NCBI RefSeq assembly: GCF_019012925.1
Contig: NZ_JAGIRL010000047.1
Span: 1 to 64,000 of the forward strand
Direction: 5' to 3'
DNA: 64,000 nucleotides
Source of the DNA: Fusobacterium sp.
GTDB lineage: Bacteria > Fusobacteriota > Fusobacteriia > Fusobacteriales > Fusobacteriaceae
Made by a program: the position numbers and the translations under genes. How positions within the stretch are numbered: the stretch's first letter is position 1; each line of letters opens with the position of its first letter. The notes under the pieces are model-generated. The model ran no database searches, had not been told where the DNA came from, and saw only the letters and a program-made list of their open reading frames with translations. Of this stretch, positions 42,894-51,504 are shown piece by piece.

Positions 42894-43995
42894 TTGGATA
42901 TATTAGATATAAAGAGAGAGTTTTCTGAGTATAAGAAAAAAATAGAAGATATAAGGGGGTCTCTTTGACTTAGATAAGAGAGAACTTAAGATATCAGAAC
43001 TTGAAAAAAAGACTATGGAAGATAACTTTTGGAATGACAAAAGGACAAGTTCAGCTATAATAAAAGAGATGAATGGAGAAAAGGAATTAGTTGCTGAGTT
43101 TAAAAATCTTGTATCAGAGATTGAAAATGAAGAGGTTCTTATTGAGTTTGTAGAACAGGGAGAAGTAGATTTTCAAGATGAGTTAGAGGAGAAACATCAA
43201 ATTTTAGGAAGAGATGTAGAGCATTTTGATACTAGACTTTTATTAGATGGGGACTATGACTCTAACAATGCAATTGTAACTATACATTCAGGAGCTGGAG
43301 GAACAGAGGCTTGTGATTGGGCTGATATGCTATATAGAATGTATTCAAGATGGTGTAGCGATAAAAAGTATAAGATAAGTGAGATGGATTTTATGCCTGG
43401 TGATAGTGTTGGAATAAAATCTATAACCTTTATGATAGAGGGAATGAATGCTTTTGGATATTTAAAAAGTGAAAAAGGTGTACATAGACTTGTAAGAATA
43501 TCACCTTTTGATGCTAATAAGAAAAGACATACCTCTTTTGCCTCTGTTGAGGTAGTGCCAGAGGTAGATGATAGTATAGAGGTAAATATAGATCCATCTG
43601 AGATAAGGGTAGATACGTATAGAGCAAGTGGAGCTGGAGGACAGCACGTCAATATGACAGATTCAGCTGTTAGAATTACACACTTTCCTACAGGTATAGT
43701 TGTAACTTGCCAAAGAGAGAGATCTCAGTTGAGTAACAGAGAGACTGCTATGAAACTTCTAAAATCTAAATTGATAGAATTAGAGATGAAGAAGAAAGAG
43801 GAAGAACTTAGAAAGTTACAGGGAGAACAGAGTGATATAGGTTGGGGAAACCAAATTCGTTCATATGTGTTTCAGCCATATACTATGGTAAAAGATCATA
43901 GAACAAACTGTGAATCTGGAAATATTAAGGCAGTTATGGATGGAGATATAGATATATTTATCAATGGATATTTGAGATGGAATAAGCTAAAATAA
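42894..43995 (+). CDS. prfB: Peptide chain release factor 2 with programmed +1 frameshift
   Basis: Recognises UGA and UAA stop codons. Translation starts at TTG 42894 after AGGAGG and reads 24 codons to an in-frame TGA at 42966-42968. The site AGG GGG TCT CTT TGA C is the classical autoregulatory frameshift signal, with an internal Shine-Dalgarno-like AGGGGG three bases before CTT; the ribosome skips T42966 and resumes with GAC at 42967. The full protein is 366 residues. It contains the RF2 anticodon motif SPF (in RISPFDANKK) and the catalytic GGQ (in SGAGGQHVNM). The coding sequence is thus 42894-42965 joined to 42967-43995. Confidence 0.96.
42954..42969 (+). promoter_or_regulatory. prfB +1 frameshift site
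   Basis: AGGGGG, then TCT CTT TGA C: slippery CTT, in-frame TGA with poor context (C follows), and an upstream SD-like stimulator. When RF2 is scarce the TGA is read slowly and the ribosome shifts. Confidence 0.95.
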
Positions 43996-44093
43996 TAAAA
44001 ATTGGGAAAAGTTACAAATAACACTTTAAAAAAATTAAAAATTGTGATAAAATTTAGAGAAAACTATTTATTATTTATATGGGAGAGGGAACA

Positions 44094-45608
44094 ATGGAAA
44101 AAAAAGTAAGAACAAGAATAGCTCCATCACCTACTGGAGATCCTCACGTAGGTACAGCTTATATAGCTTTATTTAACTTAGCATTTGCTAATTCTAATGG
44201 AGGAGATTTCATCCTAAGAATAGAAGATACTGACCAAAATAGATATACTGAAGGGTCAGAGCAAATGATATTTGATGCCCTTCACTGGTTAGGATTAAAC
44301 TATGCAGAGGGTCCAGATGTATCTGGAGAGTATGGACCATATAGACAATCAGAGAGATTTCATCTATACGGAGATTATGCTAGAAAACTTGTTGAACAAG
44401 GTGGAGCATACTACTGTTTCTGTACTCAAGATAGACTTGAGAAATTAAGAGAGAGACAAAAAGCAATGGGAAAAGCTCCTGGATATGATGGACACTGCCG
44501 TTCATTAACTCCAGAAGAGATCCAAGCTAAATTAGATGCTGGAGAACCTTATGTAATAAGATTAAAGATGCCTTATGAAGGAGAAACAGTTATTCACGAC
44601 AGATTAAGAGGGGATATTGTATTTGAGAACAATAAGATAGATGACCAAGTACTTTTAAAAGCTGATGGATTCCCTACTTATCACTTAGCAAACGTAGTTG
44701 ATGACCACTTAATGGGAATAACTCACGTTATAAGAGCAGAAGAGTGGATAGCATCAACTCCTAAACATATCCAATTATATAAAGCATTTGGTTGGGATCA
44801 ACCTGAATTTATCCACATGCCATTACTTAGAAATGCTGATAGAACAAAAATATCAAAGAGAAAAAATCCTGTATCATTAATTTGGTATAAAGAAGAGGGA
44901 TACTTAAAAGAGGGAATAGTAAACTTCTTAGGATTAATGGGATATTCATTTGGAGAGAATAAGGAGATATTCACATTACAAGAGTTCATAGACAACTTCA
45001 ACATTGATAAAGTGTCTTTAGGAGGACCAGTATTTGACCTTGTAAAACTAGGATGGGTTAATAACCACCATATGAGAATGAAAGATATCAATGAACTTAC
45101 AGATCTAGCTATACCTTTCTTTAGACAGTTAGGATATGTAGGAGAAGAGGTATCTGAGCATGAGTACAGAGCTCTTGTTAAGATAGTAGAGATTTTAAGA
45201 GAATCTGCTCAAACTCTTAAAGAGATAGCAAAAGAATCTGCAGTTTACTTTGAGGATACATTTGAACTTCCAGTAGTAACTGAAGAGATGAACAAAAAAG
45301 AGAGAAAAAGTGTAGAGAAACTAAATGAATCTATACTTGATCCAGTTGGAAAAGAGTCGATAAAATTATTTATGAAAAAACTTGAAGCTTGGGAAGGAGA
45401 AGATTTCACAGTAGAAGAAGCTAAGGAATTACTACACTCTACATTAGATGAGATCGGAGAGGGACCTGCTAAAGTTTATATGCCACTTAGAGCTGTTATT
45501 ACAGGACAGGCTAGAGGTGCTGACCTATACAACGTTCTATTTATAATTGGTAAAACAAGAACATTAAATAGAATGAAAGCTATGATAGAAAAATATAACG
45601 TATTATAA
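44094..45608 (+). CDS. gltX: Glutamyl-tRNA synthetase
   Basis: Charges tRNA-Glu (and perhaps tRNA-Gln). The class I HIGH motif is [13 protein letters not shown] near residue 10 and the KMSKS-equivalent is [12 protein letters not shown]. The Rossmann core and C-terminal anticodon-binding helices make up about 504 residues. The ATG at 44094 with GGGAGAGG in front is preferred to an in-frame ATG at 44079 that lacks a ribosome binding site. A terminator follows directly. Confidence 0.96.
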   Translation: MEKKVRTRIAPSPTGDPHVGTAYIALFNLAFANSNGGDFILRIEDTDQNRYTEGSEQMIFDALHWLGLNYAEGPDVSGEYGPYRQSERFHLYGDYARKLVEQGGAYYCFCTQDRLEKLRERQKAMGKAPGYDGHCRSLTPEEIQAKLDAGEPYVIRLKMPYEGETVIHDRLRGDIVFENNKIDDQVLLKADGFPTYHLANVVDDHLMGITHVIRAEEWIASTPKHIQLYKAFGWDQPEFIHMPLLRNADRTKISKRKNPVSLIWYKEEGYLKEGIVNFLGLMGYSFGENKEIFTLQEFIDNFNIDKVSLGGPVFDLVKLGWVNNHHMRMKDINELTDLAIPFFRQLGYVGEEVSEHEYRALVKIVEILRESAQTLKEIAKESAVYFEDTFELPVVTEEMNKKERKSVEKLNESILDPVGKESIKLFMKKLEAWEGEDFTVEEAKELLHSTLDEIGEGPAKVYMPLRAVITGQARGADLYNVLFIIGKTRTLNRMKAMIEKYNVL

Positions 45609-45613
45609 GATTA

Positions 45614-45640
45614 GATGGTGCTAATTTTAGCACCATCTTT
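45614..45640. terminator. Terminator after gltX, shared with the converging small gene
   Basis: GATGGTGCTA / TAGCACCATC hairpin followed by T's on the plus side. Confidence 0.85.
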
Positions 45641-45744
45641 TACTTTATTTTTGAGTTTTTTTTGATTAATTTTACAGCAGATTTTTCCTCTGAATACGAC
45701 AATGTAAATATTAATAGACTTAAGATTGAAATTGTTTTTTTCAT
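45640..45744 (-). CDS. Very small secreted peptide, 34 residues
   Basis: From ATG 45744, directly after a strong TAGGAGG, the frame reads MKKTISILSLLIFTLSYSEE and ends after 14 more, mostly basic, residues. It has a typical signal sequence (KK, hydrophobic core, small residues near position 17) and leaves only about 15 residues of mature peptide. It lies 39 bases after the larger secreted protein gene and ends at the gltX terminator. It may be a real peptide or the truncated start of a lost gene. Confidence 0.45.
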   Translation of the reverse strand: MKKTISILSLLIFTLSYSEEKSAVKLIKKNSKIK

Positions 45745-45783
45745 TTTTGCCTCCTAAATAGATATACTATAAAAAATTATTTT

Positions 45784-46485
45784 CTAAAAATTTTGATTGG
45801 ATACTTCTATTTTAAAAGCTCTATTTTCTAAATTAAAATAGATAATGATACTTATTTCATTATTATCCATTATTTTCATAGTGGTATACTCTGATGATAT
45901 TCCTAATTCTGGATGATTACTGTAATTTGTAGGAATATGTTGCCAGCCATCACTTAAAGGAAAATCTTTGATTAAGATATCAGGAGTTAAATTTTTCAAC
46001 TCTTTATTGTTTAATTTTATGCTATCACATGTTTCATTATAAAATATGATCATAGAATTTATTATACCCTCTTCAATAGCTTGGGTAGGACTATCATTCT
46101 CCAAGATATTTTGATTGGCTATTGTAACTTCCAAGAGTACACCATCTTTTTCTAAAAGTCTAATAATCTTTCCACCTTTTAAAATACTTTTTTTATCTTT
46201 TGATAATGACCAATTTGTACGCATGTTATAGTAATCTTCTCCAACTAGTGGATTTAAAAAATAGGGCTTTTTATCACTTATTTTCCAACCATTATTAATA
46301 AATTCTTTTAAAGCACTAGGGATAGGAAAATATATTCCATTGACTTCAATTCCAAATTTATTATTATATTGTATCATACTGTCTTTATTCTCCATTTTTT
46401 CTGAATTAATTGAAAGAGTATTTCCAAATAAAATTGTAGAAATATTAATAAAAAAACAAATTATAATAATTAAAATCTTTTTCAT
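45784..46485 (-). CDS. Secreted protein of unknown function
   Basis: A 233-residue protein with a signal peptide (MKKILIIIICFFINISTILFG) and no lipobox. The mature part is a mixed alpha/beta domain with repeated short strands (KFGIEVNGIYFPIPSALKEF, then SIIIYFNLENRAFKIEVSN at the end). I do not recognise a family. It is a separate unit from the gene upstream, with an untranslated stretch between them. The location points to periplasm or envelope. Confidence 0.65.
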   Translation of the reverse strand: MKKILIIIICFFINISTILFGNTLSINSEKMENKDSMIQYNNKFGIEVNGIYFPIPSALKEFINNGWKISDKKPYFLNPLVGEDYYNMRTNWSLSKDKKSILKGGKIIRLLEKDGVLLEVTIANQNILENDSPTQAIEEGIINSMIIFYNETCDSIKLNNKELKNLTPDILIKDFPLSDGWQHIPTNYSNHPELGISSEYTTMKIMDNNEISIIIYFNLENRAFKIEVSNQNF

Positions 46486-46654
46486 TGCTATAATCTCCTA
46501 TATTTTATGAATGATTTTTTATAGATACAGTTATATCAAAAAATTTCTGTAACACATTATTTTCTCTATAATAACTATCTATCTCAGGAAAAATAAATTC
46601 TTCAAGATTTATTTTTTTAAATTCCCATAATTTACTATAAATAAAAGGAATTTC

Positions 46655-47557
46655 CTACTTCTTTTGAAAATCTACTGAATCCTTAATAACTATTCGATCA
46701 TCATTCTCATCATAAAGTGTTCCATCTATGTTAAACCTTTGCTCTTCTATCATTTTTCCATTATTTATTTTAGCTTTTAATTGAAGATTGCCATTATCAT
46801 AATAAACTTCATAAATTCCTTCTTGAGTATTATTTTTAAATTCTTGTCTTGTCCATACATTTCCATTTTTATAATAATCTTCTTTTAGACCATTAAGTTC
46901 TCCATCTTTATAGTTTATTATTGATTCTAAAGTACCATCTTCTAAATAAGATTTCCATTCGCCGTCCTGTAGATTGTTTTTATAACTTCCTGAAAGTCTT
47001 ATATTTTTATTTTCATGATATTCTTTGAATTCTCCATTCATCTCACCATTTTTATAAATTACTTCTCCTTGAAGATTTCCATTTGGATAGTATGCTTTAA
47101 ATTTTCCCTCAAGTATACCATTTTTATAGTTTGCAGATACCCTTAAGTTCCCTGTATCACCATAATATTGTTCTGTAAGTCCATCTCTTTCTCCATTTTT
47201 AAAGTTAGCATTGTCAATTAGGATTCCATCTTCTGTGTATAATTGGAAAAGTCCATTCTGTTTTCCTTTTTTCCAATGTCCTATCTCTTTGATATTATTT
47301 TTAAAATATATGACATTTAATCCATCTAGCTCTCCATCTTTGTAAGAGTAGATATTTAGGTATGAATCACTTCCACTTTTGACTCTGCCACTAAATATTT
47401 TATTATTCTCATCATATAATTTAGAATTGATATTTTGAAGTTTAAATTCATCTTTTGCAGGTAAATATCTATAAAAAGAATATCTATTTTGATAAGTATA
47501 AGTTCCAACTGATATTATAAATAAAACTACTATCCCTAAAATGACTTTAACTTTCAT
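46655..47557 (-). CDS. YwqK-type MORN-like repeat protein with N-terminal membrane anchor
   Basis: The first 22 residues hold a membrane segment (VILGIVVLFIISVGTYTY). From residue 70 to 280 there are about nine repeats of the form YxNGNLxxxxxYKNGxxxGxxxxY, the toxin_YwqK / MORN_2 repeat, which forms a beta-sheet solenoid. Such proteins are annotated as YwqK-family antitoxins, but many have no toxin partner. No toxin gene is obvious next to it. After the TAG stop the same frame stays open for 39 more codons (see findings). Confidence 0.78.
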   Translation of the reverse strand: MKVKVILGIVVLFIISVGTYTYQNRYSFYRYLPAKDEFKLQNINSKLYDENNKIFSGRVKSGSDSYLNIYSYKDGELDGLNVIYFKNNIKEIGHWKKGKQNGLFQLYTEDGILIDNANFKNGERDGLTEQYYGDTGNLRVSANYKNGILEGKFKAYYPNGNLQGEVIYKNGEMNGEFKEYHENKNIRLSGSYKNNLQDGEWKSYLEDGTLESIINYKDGELNGLKEDYYKNGNVWTRQEFKNNTQEGIYEVYYDNGNLQLKAKINNGKMIEEQRFNIDGTLYDENDDRIVIKDSVDFQKK

Positions 47558-47586
47558 AGAGTTCCTCCTAATTCATTATCTTAGTA

Positions 47587-48060
47587 TTAAAACATTATTC
47601 TAATAATTTTTGAAATAAATGATATTATTAAAAATATAGTTCCTATTCCTAACCAAATATATTCTCTTCCTTTATTAGTTCCATCTTCAGCTATCCAATA
47701 TTCTTTAGGATTATTTTTATTTACTAATAACTTATACTCTTTTCCAATTTCATATTCTACATAATTAGCGTCTTTTAATTTTTTCATAAAATTTCTAGTT
47801 GCTTTTGGCATCTGATCAATATTTATATTTTTTAATTCATCAATTTGTTTTTTAGATGTATAACTACCTCTGTACTCTTCTTTATAAGTTATTCCATCTA
47901 TTGTGTATCTAAATATAGGAAAGCTTCTTCTTAATGTTGGAGAATAAGTATAATCAATAAGAACTCCTTTTACACAAATATTATCTTTCATAGTTTTGTT
48001 ATATTGAAAAAGATTGAAACTTCCTATTGCTATGAAAACTATTCCTATTATTTTTAACAT
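47587..48060 (-). CDS. DUF3592-like membrane protein
   Basis: A 157-residue protein with one membrane helix at each end (LKIIGIVFIAIGSFNLFQY and WLGIGTIFLIISFISKIIRIMF) and a soluble beta-rich middle (ICVKGVLIDYTY, RSFPIFRYTIDGITYKEEY, YKLLVNKNNPKEYW). This layout and the KVNPxNP-like motif fit the DUF3592 family, whose role is unknown. It is 29 bases upstream of the MORN-repeat gene and probably cotranscribed. Confidence 0.65.
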   Translation of the reverse strand: MLKIIGIVFIAIGSFNLFQYNKTMKDNICVKGVLIDYTYSPTLRRSFPIFRYTIDGITYKEEYRGSYTSKKQIDELKNINIDQMPKATRNFMKKLKDANYVEYEIGKEYKLLVNKNNPKEYWIAEDGTNKGREYIWLGIGTIFLIISFISKIIRIMF

Positions 48061-48322
48061 ATTTAACTCCTTTTTTCTTTAATAAAAAATGCTCATAACA
48101 AAATTATTCTTGAATTAAAAAAATAGTTTTTGTCATAAGCATCACCTCTTTGTGATTAGAATATAAAGTTTTGTAATATTTCTAGTTGATATGAGTATAC
48201 TACAAAAAATTAATTTTAGCAAATGTAAGTTTAAAAATTATACAAATACAAAATAGTGTTTATTAAATGTTTTTAATGTTTTAAAATTAAAGTAAACATA
48301 TTTTTTATTGGCAAAAATAAAA
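48061..48322. other. Intergenic AT-rich region, no gene seen
   Basis: About 260 bases between the DUF3592-like gene and the porin-like fragment. It must contain the minus-strand promoter of the small cluster; I could not fix its position. Confidence 0.4.
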
Positions 48323-48460
48323 AAATATGATGGTGGAGTAGGAATGGCAACAATATCAGCGACATTTGATGTAGCTGAGAAAGTTGAACTAGGAGTAGGT
48401 TATTCAGTAGATACAACAGGAGAAGGAGTAACAACAGGAAAGGTTACTTATAAATTTTAG
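48323..48460 (+). pseudogene. C-terminal fragment of an outer-membrane beta-barrel protein
   Basis: The frame KYDGGVGMATISATFDVAEK continues as VELGVGYSVDTTGEG and ends VTTGKVTYKF before TAG. Alternating polar and hydrophobic residues and a terminal Phe are the BAM recognition signature of outer-membrane proteins. Only about 45 residues remain and no start with a ribosome binding site precedes them, so this is a leftover of a larger porin or autotransporter gene. It is followed by a good terminator. Confidence 0.6.
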
Positions 48461-48488
48461 AGATTCAAAAAGAGATAAATAATTTTTT

Positions 48489-48527
48489 AAGACTTTCTTT
48501 AAATTTAAATAAAGAGAGTCTTTTTTT
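48489..48527 (+). terminator. Terminator after the outer-membrane protein fragment
   Basis: AAGACTTTCTTT and AAAGAGAGTCTT pair with minor mismatch and are followed by seven T's. Confidence 0.7.
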
Positions 48528-48560
48528 ATAAAAATATGTTAAAATATAATAAGGAAAAGA

Positions 48561-48903
48561 TATGAAGAGAAAATTTAGATAGTAGATTGAAGATAATAGA
48601 AAATCTATACAACGAAGTATAAATTTTTTAAAATGAAATAATAAACCTACTAATATTTATAAAATAGGAAAAGAAAGAATAAGAAGAGCTGGAGAATTAA
48701 TTAAAATGAGACTTACAGAGATAACAGAAGAATTAATAGAAAAGTTAGCAGAGCTAAATCCATTACCTATCAAGTTTATCTTTAGAGATTCAGCTTTTGG
48801 AAGTAAGATTGGGTTAAAAGAGGAAACTTTTAGAAGATTAAAAACGTTAGTAGAAAGAAATTCAGGACTTACTAAAAAGGCATATACAGTAGAATTTATA
48901 TAG
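48561..48903 (+). pseudogene. Type III restriction-modification methyltransferase (Mod), collapsed remnant
   Basis: At 48589-48633 a short frame reads RLKIIENLYNEV, like the N-terminus of Mod. From 48637 to 48903 a second frame reads TNIYKIGKERIRRAGELIKM, a conserved Mod motif, and goes on to FIFRDSAFGSKIGLKEETF and ends TKKAYTVEFI. The catalytic DPPY and SAM-binding regions are missing between these parts. A short open frame from ATG 48706 (65 residues) lies within it. The nuclease and Res-type genes that follow fit a type III locus. Assignment is by motif recognition. Confidence 0.6.
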
Positions 48904-48915
48904 GGGGTACGCTTT

Positions 48916-49944
48916 ATGTTAGAGGGTCAAGAAAAAATAATTTTTCAAAAGATAAAAGAGATATTACAAGAAGCAAGAAATAAAGTATATAAAGTAGCAA
49001 ACAACGCTATGGTAGAAGCTTATTGGAATATTGGAAGAGTAATAGTAGAAAAACAAGGTGGAAATGATAAGGCTGAATATGGTACAGCCTTATTAAAAAA
49101 TCTTTCAAAAGAGATGACTAAAGAGTTTGGAAAAGGATTTACAATAGCAAATCTAAAAAATATGAGACAATTTTATTTGACTTTTCCAAAAAGCTACGCA
49201 CTGCGTAGCGAATTGAGTTGGACACATTATAGATTACTTATGAGAATTGAAAATGATAATGCTAGAAATTTTTATATGGAAGAGTGTATAAAATCTAATT
49301 GGAGTACAAGACAGTTAGAAAGACAGATAACAACTCTTTTTTATGAAAGAATACTATCAAGTAAAAATAAAGAGAAAGTAGCTCAAGAGATTTATAAGCT
49401 AGAGCCACAACCTAAACAAGCAGAGGATATAATAAAAGATCCATATGTTTTAGAATTTTTAGGACTACCAGAGAATATGGATTTTTTAGAGAAAAATTTA
49501 GAACAAGCCTTGATAGATCATTTACAAAAATTTTTACTAGAACTTGGAAGAGGTTTTTCTTTTGTAGCTAGACAGAAAAGAATAACTTTTGATGGTAGAC
49601 ATTTTTATATAGATCTAGTTTTCTATAACTATATATTAAAATGTTTTGTCCTAATAGATTTAAAGATTGGAGATTTGACACATCAAGATTTAGGACAGAT
49701 GCAAATGTATGTTCATTACTATGAAGATAAGATGATGACAGTGGGGGATAATCCACCTATAGGGATAGTTCTTTGTGCAGATAAAAGTGATTCAATAGTA
49801 AAGTATACTTTGCCAAAAGGAGAAAAACAGATTTTTGCTTCAAAATATATGCTATATTTACCAAGTGAAGAGGAATTACTTTTAGAATTAAAAAAAGAAT
49901 ATGATATTTTGGAGCAAGAAAAGAATTTAGAAGATGGGAAATAG
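48916..49944 (+). CDS. YhcG-type PD-(D/E)XK nuclease (DUF1016)
   Basis: Intact 342-residue protein. The N-terminal DUF1016 helical domain has AYWNIGRVIVEKQ and the hallmark SELSWTHYRLLMRIEN; the C-terminal nuclease domain has FYIDLVFYNYILKCFVLIDLKIG, with the Asp and D-x-K of a PD-(D/E)XK site. YhcG-type proteins are often embedded in restriction-modification loci or linked to genome defence, and their target is not settled. It lies between the remains of mod and res and overlaps the res remnant by 11 bases. A short GC-rich palindrome is inside the coding sequence at about 49195. Confidence 0.85.
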   Translation: MLEGQEKIIFQKIKEILQEARNKVYKVANNAMVEAYWNIGRVIVEKQGGNDKAEYGTALLKNLSKEMTKEFGKGFTIANLKNMRQFYLTFPKSYALRSELSWTHYRLLMRIENDNARNFYMEECIKSNWSTRQLERQITTLFYERILSSKNKEKVAQEIYKLEPQPKQAEDIIKDPYVLEFLGLPENMDFLEKNLEQALIDHLQKFLLELGRGFSFVARQKRITFDGRHFYIDLVFYNYILKCFVLIDLKIGDLTHQDLGQMQMYVHYYEDKMMTVGDNPPIGIVLCADKSDSIVKYTLPKGEKQIFASKYMLYLPSEEELLLELKKEYDILEQEKNLEDGK

Positions 49945-50361
49945 AGTTGTATTTCAATTTGAAGAACTAGCTTATCAAGAAAAAGCTATTAATTCAGTAG
50001 TAGAACTTTTTAGAGGATTGCCTAAAGAGAGAAGTGTGATATATTTAAGTACCAGAACGAATAGTACTTTATATGGAATCAGTGAGAAATAAAAATATAT
50101 TTACAGGAAAAAAACTACTAGAGAATTTAAGAAAAGTTCAATTAGAAAATAAGCTTTTTTTTGACGATAAAATAGAAAATAATAACTTTATAATAGAGAT
50201 GGAAACAGGAATAGGAAAAACTTATGCTTATTTAAGAACAACCATAAGATTATTTAAAGAACATGGATTTAAAAAGTTTATAATAGTTGTTCCTAAAATT
50301 TGATTGGATTAAAAATTATCAAGATTTTAAAAATAGATTCGGTGTAAAAGATAATATATAA
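49934..50361 (+). pseudogene. Type III restriction endonuclease (Res), frameshifted and truncated remnant
   Basis: ATG 49934 opens a frame reading MGNRVVFQFEELAYQEKAIN, typical for the start of Res; it ends at 50092. Near 50045 the reading shifts: in another frame VPERIVLYMESVRNKNIF leads to LLENLRKVQLENKL and the Walker A segment FIIEMETGIGKTYAYLRTT, then KFIIVVPKI and a stop at 50303. The helicase and nuclease domains are missing. A short open stretch (KFDWIKNYQDFKNRFGVKDN) ends at 50361 and is repeated at 53841. The locus can no longer make Res. Confidence 0.7.
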
Positions 50362-50387
50362 TAAAAGTAGGGTTACTTCAAATTGAG
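50322..50387 (+). repeat. Direct repeat DR2, copy A
   Basis: A 66-base stretch covering the peptide end DFKNRFGVKDNI, its TAA, and AAGTAGGG(T/C)TACTT. It recurs at 53841-53906 with about four substitutions. The copies enclose the SIR2-HerA operon. Confidence 0.85.
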
Positions 50388-50421
50388 GTAGCTCTTTAAA
50401 TAAAATATAGATGGGGGTTAT

Positions 50422-51504
50422 ATGATAGAAAAGTTATATGGAAAAAATATAAATTTTTTAATAGGATCAGGAGCAAGTGCTGGGGCTATTCCTACTTTAG
50501 CAACAGAATATGAAAAAGATGGAAAAAATTTAAGTATAGAAGAAATTTTAACAGTGGAAAAAGATAATAAAAATTTAAGAAATCTTATATATTTATATTT
50601 TTATCAAAAAATTATTAAAACAGGTTTTTTAGAAGATATAAAAGATTCTATTGTTATGAAAAATTATGAGAAATTTCTTGAGCAATTAATAAAATTTATG
50701 TATCGAGAAAATTATCAAAAAGAGAAAAGAATAAATATTTTCACAACAAACTATGATTTATTTTTTGAAAAAGCTATTGATAATTTAATTGGGAAATATG
50801 AGTTTTATTTTAATGATGGTTCAGCAGGAAATATAACAAGAAGATTAAGTATGAAAAACTATCATAAAAAAGTTTATCATACTGGAAACTTTGATAATTT
50901 CAATAGAGAAATTCCAATAATAAATTTATTTAAAGTTCATGGTTCTGTATCTTGGAAGTATGAATATAATGAAAAACAAAAAATTGTTGGAATAAATGTA
51001 GATTATCAAGATAAAGAAAATAAATTGACTGAAGATATTTTATTAAAAAATTTGAATAAAGAAGAAATAAAAAAGATATTACAAGATCCAGAAAATATTT
51101 CTAGATTAGAAAATATTAGAAAAAATCTTAGAGAAAAGTTTGTACTTATTTTTCCTGAGAAAGATAAATTTGAAAAAACACTTTTTGAAGAATATTATTA
51201 TCAGTTTTTAAGACAATTAAGCTATGAGTTAGAGAGAAAAAATACAATATTAATAGCTTTTGGTTTTAGTTTTGCAGATGAGCATATAGCAGAAATGATA
51301 AAAAGAGCTTGTAATAATCCAACATTACAAATATTTATTTTCTGTTATAAAGAAGATAATAGAGAAGATGTATTAAAAAATTTACATTTAGAGAAATTTC
51401 CTAATAATATTATTCCAATTATTCCAAAAGATAATGGAAGCATAGATTTTAATACATTTTTAAATAAGTTATTTGAAATAGAGAGTGATAAGAATGGAAA
51501 ATAA
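50422..51504 (+). CDS. SIR2-like NAD-hydrolysing protein, defence effector
   Basis: SIR2-fold protein of 360 residues, first gene of the cassette with ribosome binding site GGGGG. NAD-binding features are FLIGSGAS (residues 13-19), FTTNYDLFFEKAI near 107 and the catalytic His173 in LFKVHGSVSW. A late LIAFGFSFADEHIAEM segment is the last part of the Rossmann core. In known SIR2-HerA defence the SIR2 partner depletes NAD+ on phage infection, with HerA as a stacked ring partner. The gene overlaps herA by 11 bases. No signal or membrane segments are present. The assignment as effector is from the family, not shown here. Confidence 0.85.
   Translation: MIEKLYGKNINFLIGSGASAGAIPTLATEYEKDGKNLSIEEILTVEKDNKNLRNLIYLYFYQKIIKTGFLEDIKDSIVMKNYEKFLEQLIKFMYRENYQKEKRINIFTTNYDLFFEKAIDNLIGKYEFYFNDGSAGNITRRLSMKNYHKKVYHTGNFDNFNREIPIINLFKVHGSVSWKYEYNEKQKIVGINVDYQDKENKLTEDILLKNLNKEEIKKILQDPENISRLENIRKNLREKFVLIFPEKDKFEKTLFEEYYYQFLRQLSYELERKNTILIAFGFSFADEHIAEMIKRACNNPTLQIFIFCYKEDNREDVLKNLHLEKFPNNIIPIIPKDNGSIDFNTFLNKLFEIESDKNGK

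Noticed and set aside
43254-43652. Minus-strand frame of 132 codons inside prfB
   Set aside because: Shadow of RF2, which is beyond doubt.
46655-48060. MORN-repeat protein and neighbours as a toxin-antitoxin or contact-dependent immunity module
   Set aside because: No toxin domain, Rhs/CdiA or secretion gene is seen; the antitoxin name of YwqK proteins is not evidence.
50073-50303. 76-residue frame with GIGKT as an independent small ATPase
   Set aside because: Its sequence is the N-terminal helicase start of type III Res and the upstream part lies in another frame, so it is a pseudogene piece.
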